Assembly (NCBI GenBank): GCA_965277595.1
Contig: CBDIDH010000002.1
Coordinates: forward strand, 4,154,001-4,218,000
DNA: 64,000 bases
Direction of reading: 5' to 3'
Origin: CBDIDH01 sp965277595
Lineage (GTDB): Bacteria; Planctomycetota; Planctomycetia; Isosphaerales; Isosphaeraceae
Shown here: positions 56,999 to 64,000 of the stretch, piece by piece
Position numbering within the stretch: position 1 is the stretch's first letter
Layout: each line of letters begins with the position of its first letter
Notes under the pieces: generated by a model
Databases searched by the model: none
Told to the model about the DNA's origin: nothing
Seen by the model: the letters and a program-made list of their open reading frames with translations, nothing else
Program-made: the position numbers and the translations under genes

Positions 56999-58165
56999 TC
57001 AAGTTGCCGATGAACGGATCTCGTCCCGCGTCACGACCCTGCGTTCATCAACCGCCATGCGAACGAGAAGGCCGGTCAAGGTCGCGTCACGAGCTTCGAC
57101 CAGGCTGACGGGCGCATTCAGAGCACTCGGCTCGCTCGACCGCGCGGCATCGAAAAACGATTGCAGGGCCATCCTGGTATCGGCCCGCACACCGGGGTGG
57201 ACCGTCTGCCGAGGCCTTGAGCGGTCGCGGAAGGTCAGGGCACCCGAGCCGAAGTCAAGGCCGCCGTCGGTCCCGAGGATCTGAAGGCCGACGCCGGTAA
57301 AACGATCGTCGGCCGGGGCAACCCAGCTATGGAGAAAATCGGCGTGAAAGCCGTTCGCCCAGGCGAGTTGCACCGAATAGTGGTCGGTCACGTCGCGCCC
57401 TGGCTGATCGCGGGCGAAGAGGTCGCGACGCCCCTGGCCGCAGGCCCGATCGGGAGGCCCCCCCGCGATCCAGTGGAAGACGTCCCAGACGTGAACGGCC
57501 TGCTCGACCATCCAGTCGCCTGAACGTTCGCGGCGGGCGAGCCAGTCCTGGTGCCCGTTCATCGGCCCATTGCTGCTGACCCAAGAGGCGCTCCCCTGGA
57601 TCAAGGCGCCGATCTCGCCGCGATGCACCCGTTCCACACCGTCGCGATAGCGCGGATTTGATCGCCTTTGAAAGCCGACGTGAATGGCCAAATTAGACGC
57701 TTTCGCGGCCTCGACGATCAGACGATCGCACTCGGCCAGGGTCAATCCCAGGGGCTTCTCGGCGTAAAGGTGCTTGCCGGCGAGGATTGTGGCGACGTAC
57801 AGATCGATGTGCCGATCGCAAGGAAGGGCGATGGCCACGGCGTCAACGTCGGTGCGTTCGAGAAGCCGCGCGGGGTTTTCCATCGCCTCGGGACGGCGAC
57901 CCGTGGCCTTCTCGACAATTCCGAGGGCGCGGAGGGCGTGTTTCGGCTCGGTGTCGGCGATGGCGGCGATGGTGACCCCGGGGATTTCCAGGGCGGTTCG
58001 AAGCAAGGTTGTCCCGCGCGTGCCGACGCCGATCAGGCCCAGACGCACCGGCCTGAGAGGATTCTCCTCGTCGGCAGCCTCGGCTACTCGTCCTTGCGAG
58101 AGGGCCAGGCCGGCCGCGGCCGAGCATCCGAGAAAGCGTCGGCGGTTCAGCGCAATCGGCGGCAT
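56999..58165 (-). CDS. Tat-exported Gfo/Idh/MocA oxidoreductase
   Basis: 388 residues. Twin-arginine signal NRRRFLGCSAAAGLALSQG. Rossmann fold VRLGLIGVGTRGTTLLRTAL, DVDAVAIALPCDRHIDLYVA, LYAEKPLGLTLAECDRLI (catalytic EKP) and VGFQRRSNPRYRDG. The second domain is beta-rich: WMVEQAVHVWDVFHWIAGG. The family oxidises or epimerises sugars and inositol with tightly bound NAD(P). Tat export of folded enzyme with cofactor is common in planctomycetes. A paralogue is at 62063. Confidence 0.9.
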   Translation of the reverse strand: MPPIALNRRRFLGCSAAAGLALSQGRVAEAADEENPLRPVRLGLIGVGTRGTTLLRTALEIPGVTIAAIADTEPKHALRALGIVEKATGRRPEAMENPARLLERTDVDAVAIALPCDRHIDLYVATILAGKHLYAEKPLGLTLAECDRLIVEAAKASNLAIHVGFQRRSNPRYRDGVERVHRGEIGALIQGSASWVSSNGPMNGHQDWLARRERSGDWMVEQAVHVWDVFHWIAGGPPDRACGQGRRDLFARDQPGRDVTDHYSVQLAWANGFHADFLHSWVAPADDRFTGVGLQILGTDGGLDFGSGALTFRDRSRPRQTVHPGVRADTRMALQSFFDAARSSEPSALNAPVSLVEARDATLTGLLVRMAVDERRVVTRDEIRSSAT

Positions 58166-58430
58166 CAAGCGAAACTCCGAACAACGTCAACCCACGAGTC
58201 GATCCTGATTATTCTAACCGGTAGGAGCCCGGGGGAACAATCGGGGGGCGAGAATTCGGAGGGGTCGTCGCCGGCATGGACACAATTGCCTCTTAATTAA
58301 GCCTAGCGAGTGTGTCATTCCCAAGGGTACCGGTTGATCAGCCTTCGAGGCGCGACGGATTGACGTGCGTGTTATACTGACACGATCGTGGACGAGGGTG
58401 GCAAAGGTCCCGGGCGGGTCGAGTGATCGC

Positions 58431-60047
58431 ATGGCCAAGCATATCTTCGTGACCGGCGGGGTCGTCAGTTCCCTGGGCAAGGGGCTGACCTGTGCCTCGA
58501 TCGGGATGCTGCTCGAACACCGGGGATTGCGCGTCAGGCTTCAGAAGTTTGACCCGTATATTAATGTTGATCCGGGGACGATGAGTCCCTATCAGCACGG
58601 CGAGGTTTACGTCCTTGATGACGGCGCCGAGACCGACCTTGACCTCGGCCATTACGAGCGGTTCACCGACGCGATCTTGACCCGAGATTGCAACTACACG
58701 ACGGGCAAAATCTATCTCTCGGTGATTCAAAAAGAGCGAGAGGGGAAGCATTACGAAGGGCGGACGGTTCAGGTCATTCCGCACGTGACCGACGAGATCA
58801 AGGCGGCGATTTTGCGCCTGGCCGGCGATGACGTGGACGTAGTGATTACGGAGATCGGCGGCACGGTCGGCGATATCGAGAGCTTGCCCTTTCTGGAAGC
58901 GATCCGCCAGTTCGCGATGGATGTCGGACGCGAGAACTGCCTGTATATTCATCTGACGCTTGTTCCCTACCTGAAGGCCGCGGCCGAATTAAAGACGAAG
59001 CCGACGCAGCACTCGGTGACAGCACTTCGGCAGATTGGCATTCAGCCTGATGTTTTGATCTGTCGAACCGAGCATGCCATTAGCGCTGAGGACAAGGACA
59101 AGATCGCGCTCTTCTGCAACGTCGAGAAGAAGGCCGTGATTGAGGAGCGGGACAAGGAATACAGCATTTACGAGGTGCCGCTCAGCCTCGTTCGCAACGG
59201 TCTCGACGAGATCCTGGTGAAACGCCTCGGGCTCAAGGCGGGCAAACTTGATATTAGCGACTGGCACGACCTGCTCGACCGCGTGATGCATCCGAATCAT
59301 GAGGTGCGGATCGCGGTTGTCGGCAAGTACATGAAGCATCGGGATGCTTATAAGTCAGTTTATGAGTCGCTCGATCACGCGGGGATCGCCAATCGGTCGC
59401 GGGTGATTGTGCAGAGGGTTGAGGCGGAGGAAGTGAGCGGCCGGGGGGCTGATGGGATTCTTGGCGGGGTGGACGGGATTCTCGTGCCCGGCGGCTTCGG
59501 AATGCGCGGGATCGAGGGGAAAATCGAGGCGGTTCGGTACGCCAGAACGCGCGGAATTCCCTATTTCGGGATCTGTCTGGGCATGCAGTGCGCGGCGGTC
59601 GAGTTCGCGCGGAGCGTTCTGGGCCTTGAAGATGCGAACAGCACGGAATTCGACAAGCACACGCAGCATCCCGTCATTTCGTTGATGGACGACCAGGCCC
59701 AGGTTCGTCAGCGAGGCGGAACGATGCGGCTGGGCGCCTGGCCTTGTGAACTCAACACGGGGAGCCTGGCCCGCAAGGCGTATCAAGCCGAACGGATCAG
59801 CGAACGGCACCGGCACCGATATGAGTTCAACAACGATTACCGCGAACGATTCGCGGAGCGCGGATTTCTCGCGAGCGGTCTCAGCCCCGACGGCCATCTC
59901 GTCGAGATTCTGGAATTACCGACGCACCCCTGGTTCCTGGCGGTTCAATTTCACCCGGAATTTCAGTCGAAGCCGACCCGTGCGCATCCTCTCTTCCGCG
60001 ACTTTATCGCCGCCGCGCTGGTTCGTCGGGAAGGGGCACGCGCCTGA
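58431..60047 (+). CDS. pyrG: CTP synthase
   Basis: 538 residues, normal length. Start [20 protein letters not shown] (ATP-binding loop), [40 protein letters not shown]. Class-I glutamine amidotransferase domain from about residue 285 with [20 protein letters not shown] (nucleophile Cys) and a late HPE ([13 protein letters not shown]) for the His/Glu. Makes CTP from UTP, glutamine and ATP. Essential core gene. Divergent from the oxidoreductase upstream. Confidence 0.97.
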   Translation: MAKHIFVTGGVVSSLGKGLTCASIGMLLEHRGLRVRLQKFDPYINVDPGTMSPYQHGEVYVLDDGAETDLDLGHYERFTDAILTRDCNYTTGKIYLSVIQKEREGKHYEGRTVQVIPHVTDEIKAAILRLAGDDVDVVITEIGGTVGDIESLPFLEAIRQFAMDVGRENCLYIHLTLVPYLKAAAELKTKPTQHSVTALRQIGIQPDVLICRTEHAISAEDKDKIALFCNVEKKAVIEERDKEYSIYEVPLSLVRNGLDEILVKRLGLKAGKLDISDWHDLLDRVMHPNHEVRIAVVGKYMKHRDAYKSVYESLDHAGIANRSRVIVQRVEAEEVSGRGADGILGGVDGILVPGGFGMRGIEGKIEAVRYARTRGIPYFGICLGMQCAAVEFARSVLGLEDANSTEFDKHTQHPVISLMDDQAQVRQRGGTMRLGAWPCELNTGSLARKAYQAERISERHRHRYEFNNDYRERFAERGFLASGLSPDGHLVEILELPTHPWFLAVQFHPEFQSKPTRAHPLFRDFIAAALVRREGARA

Positions 60048-60079
60048 ACCTTCGCGAGAGGATTGAGGGACGGGAAACG

Positions 60080-61258
60080 GTGTCGGACATCCACGCTCGA
60101 CATTTTGAGACGGGGGAATGGGTCCGGGTCTCGATCGCCGGGGGGATGATCGTTGGGCTTGAGCAAGGCGAGGGGCCGCTTGAGGTTAAGGCTGACGACG
60201 ATTGGATCGCGCCGGCGTTCTGGGATCTGCAACTGAACGGACGATGGGGCGTTTCGTTTGCCGATCCCGAGATCCGGCCCGAACAGGTGGCCGAGATCGT
60301 CAAGGCTCAGGCGGCGCTGGGGACGGCGAAGCTTTGCCCGACCCTGATCTCGGCTCAATTCTCATCCTTCGAGCACGGTCTCAAGACGATTGCAAAGGTT
60401 TGCGACGATGATGTCGAGATCGCCGCGAGAATTCTCGGCGTTCACCTCGAAGGGCCTTATCTTTCGAGTCTGGACGGCTACCGGGGAGCGCACCCGGTTG
60501 ACGCGATCCGTGACCCAAACTGGGACGAGTTTCGCCGGTTTCAGGAGGCGGCCGACGGGCGAATCGTCCTCATGACGCTCGCACCTGAACGCCCTGGCTC
60601 AATCGATTTCATTCAAAAGGCGGTCAATTCCGGCGTGACGATCGCCCTGGGGCACACGGCCGCAAACGGCCCGACCCTTCGCGCGGCGGTTGACGCCGGG
60701 GCGACCCTGAGCACTCACCTGGGGAACGGGATCGCCTCGCCCCTGGCCCGGCATCCCAACCCGATCTGGGAACAGGCCGCGCTCGATTCTTTGTACGCCT
60801 CGATTATCGCCGACGGCCATCACCTCGACCCGGCGACACTCCGCGTCCTTCTCCGCGCCAAAACTCCAGCGCGGACGATTCTCGTCAGCGACGCGAGCCC
60901 GCTCGCTGGTCTGCCACCGGGGAATTATGGCCTCTGGACGGTCGATCCCTCGGGGAAAATTGTTGTCGCCGGAACGCCTTATCTGGCGGGTTCGAATCAA
61001 GGACTTGAGGTCGGCCTGAACACGGTCGCGCGGACGGCTGAATTTCGCCTTGCCGAAGCCCTGGCGATGGTATCGACAAACCCGGCCCGGCTCCTCGGTC
61101 GCCCCCAGCCCTCGATTGCCGCCGACGAGCCGGCCAACCTTGTCATCTTCAAGAATCAAGGGGACCTGTTCCCCGTGTTACGACTGCTGCGGACATGCGT
61201 CGGCGGCCAGTGGTCCGCGGCGAACCTCAAGGCCAGTTGCCCCTGGCCGAGTCCGTGA
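60080..61258 (+). CDS. nagA: N-acetylglucosamine-6-phosphate deacetylase
   Basis: 392 residues, GTG start 32 bp after pyrG. DDWIAPAFWDLQLNGRWGVS, ILGVHLEGPYLSSLDGYRGA (metal Glu), GVTIALGHTAANGPTLRAAV (metal His), STHLGNGIASPLARHPNP (metal His) and ARTILVSDASPLAGLPPGNY (catalytic Asp). The amidohydrolase fold is complete. It removes acetate from GlcNAc-6-P in amino-sugar recycling. Possibly co-transcribed with pyrG. Confidence 0.9.
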   Translation: MSDIHARHFETGEWVRVSIAGGMIVGLEQGEGPLEVKADDDWIAPAFWDLQLNGRWGVSFADPEIRPEQVAEIVKAQAALGTAKLCPTLISAQFSSFEHGLKTIAKVCDDDVEIAARILGVHLEGPYLSSLDGYRGAHPVDAIRDPNWDEFRRFQEAADGRIVLMTLAPERPGSIDFIQKAVNSGVTIALGHTAANGPTLRAAVDAGATLSTHLGNGIASPLARHPNPIWEQAALDSLYASIIADGHHLDPATLRVLLRAKTPARTILVSDASPLAGLPPGNYGLWTVDPSGKIVVAGTPYLAGSNQGLEVGLNTVARTAEFRLAEALAMVSTNPARLLGRPQPSIAADEPANLVIFKNQGDLFPVLRLLRTCVGGQWSAANLKASCPWPSP

Positions 61259-61270
61259 AAGACGTTCGGC

Positions 61271-61864
61271 TTAATTGCCCGGGATCGCTTGCGAGACTGG
61301 CGGGCGACCAATCGCCGTGCCCAACCGCACTTCTTGGCTGATGATTTGATCATACCTCGGCAAGGCAGGATTGCCCGGTGCAAGCGCGGAGAGTTGGCGA
61401 GCGGTCAGGATCTCTTTTTGCAAGTAGGAAGCGGACGCACTCGCGTCGATGCTTAACTGAACGCGGGACCGCAAGGCTTCGAGTTTCAGGGAGCGAGCCA
61501 GGGCGTATAACTGCCCCGACCCGATCGACGAACGTGAAAGGATGAAGCGGACCCTGTTCAACTCGTACCCGAGTGCGGCGATCCGATCGAGCTTCGCGTA
61601 CCCGTCACTGAGAACGGCGTTTTCTCTGCCGATCAAGAGGTTGAGAAATCGTTCGTCGCGGAGGATTGCCGGAGATACGACCCGCGTCAGGTCTGGGCTC
61701 GCAGTCGGCGCCAGGACATCCGCCGCGATCGAAGAGGCCGGGCTCCTCGCCAGCGGCGACGGAAACGACCAAGCATTCCAGCGAACCGCTCCCGCGGCGA
61801 CCATCGGGACCAGGGTCGCAAAGAGAAGGACCAAGATCAACTGGCGCAAGATGCGTGATAGCAT
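61271..61864 (-). CDS. Secreted hypothetical protein
   Basis: 197 residues from ATG 61864. Signal peptide MLSRILRQLILVLLFATLVP. The mature part is helical (LNLLIGRENAVLSDGYAKLD, ILSRSSIGSGQLYALARSLK) with LIISQEV-type segments near the end. No family is recognised. Convergent with nagA (12 bp between stops). Confidence 0.65.
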   Translation of the reverse strand: MLSRILRQLILVLLFATLVPMVAAGAVRWNAWSFPSPLARSPASSIAADVLAPTASPDLTRVVSPAILRDERFLNLLIGRENAVLSDGYAKLDRIAALGYELNRVRFILSRSSIGSGQLYALARSLKLEALRSRVQLSIDASASASYLQKEILTARQLSALAPGNPALPRYDQIISQEVRLGTAIGRPPVSQAIPGN

Positions 61865-61989
61865 TGGCAACCGCCTGAGTCCAAAAGCGTATGTCGCCTG
61901 ATGTCGCCCCAACCTTGAACTTAGGACGCAAAATCTTCCAATGCGCCATTGATATCTTCTGAATTTGCTTTTTTGCTAACGCTCTGGAA

Positions 61990-62026
61990 TAAAAAAGGCC
62001 GTTCACGGAAGTCTCCGTGAACGGCC
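61990..62026 (-). terminator. Intrinsic terminator after the second oxidoreductase gene
   Basis: Minus strand: perfect 13-bp stem GGCCGTTCACGGA/TCCGTGAACGGCC (61997-62009 with 62014-62026), four-base loop, followed by TTTTTT (61991-61996). It lies 37 bp past the stop at 62063. Confidence 0.95.
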
Positions 62027-62062
62027 GTGTGGCAGTTCAATGCAGCGCAGCCAGGGAAGGGC

Positions 62063-63592
62063 TTAGGACTTGGCGGGATCTTTACCGTCGACCCAGTCAC
62101 CGCCGAGCTTCTGGTAGTCGGGCGGGGTGAGGGTGGAGCCTTCCTCGCCAGCATGCCAGCCGATGACCTGGTTGGGCTTGCCGTGGTGGTGGCTGCGGTG
62201 TTCCCACTGCTTGGCCCACTTGTCGTCGGCATTCGAGACCTTGCCGGTCTCCTTGTCGAAGTAGTAGGCGCGGCCTTCGCGGTACGACTGGACGCCAAGG
62301 TTGACCGTGGCGATCGCGGCGTGGCCGGTCTCGGCCGGGCAGAGGGTTTCCTGGTTCCGCGACCGGACGCACTCCATGAAGTGGTTCCAGAGAGCCCTGG
62401 TATCGTCCTTGGGCTGATCGGGCTTGTGACGGTCGCCTTCTTCGCCCTTGTTGGCGCCCGGAGGGGCGGGACGGCCGTCGATCTTCTGAGCGGCGACGGT
62501 GAAACCGTCGGCGGGCGAACCCCCAAACCGGATCGTTCCCGTGTGGCCGCGGATCACCTCGCCAAGCTGGACGTCGTTGCCCATCGTCGCCGAGATGATG
62601 ACCTGGCAGCCTTCATCGTAGTCGGCAACGACCGTGGCAACGTCGGGAACGTCGCGGCCGTCGTATTCGAGATACAGGCCGCCGGCGCCGACGACCCGAC
62701 GCGGGTAGCGGACGCCCATCGCCTGGATCATGTGCGTGAGCTGGTGGACGAAGAGGTCGGTGTACATGCCGCCGCCAAAGTCCCAGTAACAACGCCACTG
62801 AGCATACCGGGCGCGGTTGAAGGGCTGATCCGGCGCGAGACCGAAGTCGGTTCCCAGGAACATCTTCCAGTCGACCGTCTTGGGATTCATGTCCTCGGTC
62901 AGGCCATAATACCGCCACTGGCCGACGTTGCTGTTGCGGTAGTAGCTGGTCTGGCCCTGAAGGACGTGGCCGATCTTGCCGGCGGTGATCATCTCATTGG
63001 CCATCTTCCAGCGCGGGTCGGCGGTGGACTGAACGCCGACGGTGAAGACCTGGCCGGTCTTCTTGACCGCGTCGACGATGGCCTTGGCCTCGTCGATCGT
63101 GTGGGTCATCGGCTTTTCGCAGTAGACGTCCTTGCCCGATTCGAGCGCGGCGACGGCCATCTTGCCGTGCCAGTGGTCGGGCGTCGCGATCACGACGGCG
63201 TCGACGTCCTTGCGGTCGAGGATGCGACGGAAGTCCTTGGTGACAGCCTTCTTGTCGTCGGTGTCAAGGCCGCAGCGCTTGGCCGAGGGGTAAAGGCCGC
63301 GGGGCTCGCTTCCCTTGCCTTCCTTGTTGTATTTGGTGGGGCCGCCGTCCCAGACGTCGCAAACGCCGACGATATCGACCAGCTTTTCCTCGCGCTTCAT
63401 GTCGAGGAGGACGCCGATGTGGGCCTGGGCGCGACCGCCGGGGCCGAGGATCGCGAAGTTGATCCGCTCGTTCGCCCCCTTGACCTTGCCGATCGCGGGG
63501 TGAGCCAGCGAAGCCGAGGCCAGGGCAGCGCCGGTCGCAAGGCCCGCGGTCTCCAGGAATCCGCGGCGTGTCAACGCATTCATTTCGGTCAT
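62063..63592 (-). CDS. Tat-exported Gfo/Idh/MocA oxidoreductase
   Basis: 509 residues from ATG 63592 (GGAG upstream); an ATG at 63583 is an alternative. Twin-arginine signal ALTRRGFLETAGLATGAAL. Rossmann part INFAILGPGGRAQAHIGVLL, DVDAVVIATPDHWHGKMAVA, KDVYCEKPMTHTIDEAKAIV (EKP) and FTVGVQSTADPRWKMANEMI. Beta domain YYRNSNVGQWRYYGLTEDMN, CYWDFGGGMYTDLFVHQLTH. Longer than the copy at 56999, with an additional C-terminal extension rich in His and charged residues (EHRSHHHGKPNQVIGWH). Envelope sugar oxidoreductase by family. Confidence 0.92.
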   Translation of the reverse strand: MTEMNALTRRGFLETAGLATGAALASASLAHPAIGKVKGANERINFAILGPGGRAQAHIGVLLDMKREEKLVDIVGVCDVWDGGPTKYNKEGKGSEPRGLYPSAKRCGLDTDDKKAVTKDFRRILDRKDVDAVVIATPDHWHGKMAVAALESGKDVYCEKPMTHTIDEAKAIVDAVKKTGQVFTVGVQSTADPRWKMANEMITAGKIGHVLQGQTSYYRNSNVGQWRYYGLTEDMNPKTVDWKMFLGTDFGLAPDQPFNRARYAQWRCYWDFGGGMYTDLFVHQLTHMIQAMGVRYPRRVVGAGGLYLEYDGRDVPDVATVVADYDEGCQVIISATMGNDVQLGEVIRGHTGTIRFGGSPADGFTVAAQKIDGRPAPPGANKGEEGDRHKPDQPKDDTRALWNHFMECVRSRNQETLCPAETGHAAIATVNLGVQSYREGRAYYFDKETGKVSNADDKWAKQWEHRSHHHGKPNQVIGWHAGEEGSTLTPPDYQKLGGDWVDGKDPAKS

Positions 63593-64000
63593 CGTTGGGG
63601 ACTCCGGGTGGAGGTGGTCAGGTCGGAGGGCACGACCCGGCGAATCACTCTCGGCCGTAAAAAAGGCCCGAGCCACGGTCGATTCCGGTCGGAAACTGCC
63701 GCGGCCTGCCTCTCGTTCATGACTCATTCGCCGAAAGCACTTTGGACCACACTATCGGTCCCGAGAGACTCGGTCAAGGATCTGCCGCGACCCTTCAGGG
63801 CCAATTCCTTCTCGATGCTGAGGAAGCGAGGTTCGAAGACACCATCAATCAAAAACCGCTTTTTGCCGTCGTGTCCCCGAGAATCACGGCACAGCCTCGT
63901 CGCCGATCGAAAAAAATTCTAAGATAATTCCGAATCCGTGCGTTGTTTGTCTGGGTATGGAATTTTAAAAGCTTTCCAAGATTTCCAGGGCCACGGCGAA
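63593..64000. other. Upstream region without a gene
   Basis: About 400 bp upstream of the oxidoreductase gene. No supported gene. The last 80 bases are AT-rich (ATTTTAAAAGCTTTCC). The oxidoreductase promoter should lie in the first 150 bases, but no clear boxes are seen. Confidence 0.5.

Overview
The window looks like chromosome from a high-GC planctomycete of the Isosphaeraceae type. The signs are a Tat-exported pair of Gfo/Idh/MocA oxidoreductases, secreted sulfatases with a formylglycine-generating enzyme, a DUF1570 peptidase-like protein, a sigma-70 (ECF) gene next to a Ser/Thr kinase gene, a secreted WD40 propeller and many lineage-specific hypothetical genes. This placement is by protein style only; no rRNA gene is present to confirm it.

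Left part (1-16.1 kb), almost all on the + strand: two paralogous Gly/Asn-rich exported proteins with a TPR-like core, a DUF4440-type exported protein, a MscS channel with a duplicated extracytoplasmic domain, then a sulfatase, an exported HAD hydrolase, a formylglycine-generating enzyme, a second (broken) sulfatase and, convergent, a broken FadL-like outer-membrane channel. Together they read as a sulfate-ester handling locus: channel for uptake, sulfatases for hydrolysis, FGE to activate them.

Middle part (16.1-45.5 kb) is an accessory region rich in debris. It has a helicase remnant with four tandem tail repeats cut by an IS5/IS427-type element with an A_AAA_AAG frameshift site, small hypothetical operons, an ISAs1-type element with a frameshifted transposase, a translationally coupled chain (FCP1-like phosphatase remnant, ATP-grasp, hypothetical, DUF6183), DUF4291, DUF2809 (one truncated, one full copy), a cysteine desulfurase-like/MBL-fold pair, an esterase, thioredoxin, ECF sigma plus kinase, WD40, YbaK, DUF952, a primase-like protein, an IS256-type element, an excisionase, a stop-interrupted tyrosine recombinase and finally tRNA-Ala(UGC). 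A tRNA-like pair of halves in reversed (permuted) order lies just upstream of the excisionase gene.

Right part (45.7-64 kb) is orderly, less GC-extreme core-like sequence with intact genes: DUF1570 protein, fucose-isomerase-like protein, hotdog thioesterase, ferredoxin, di-haem peroxidase, YfhO-like membrane protein, YgfZ, CTP synthase (pyrG), NagA and two Gfo/Idh/MocA oxidoreductases, with clear intrinsic terminators.

The most striking window-wide signal is that many genes left of the tRNA-Ala are cut by single in-frame stops (all three stop codons) with the same frame continuing in homologous-looking sequence, while none is seen to the right of it. A decaying island, sequence error and stop-codon readthrough all remain possible.
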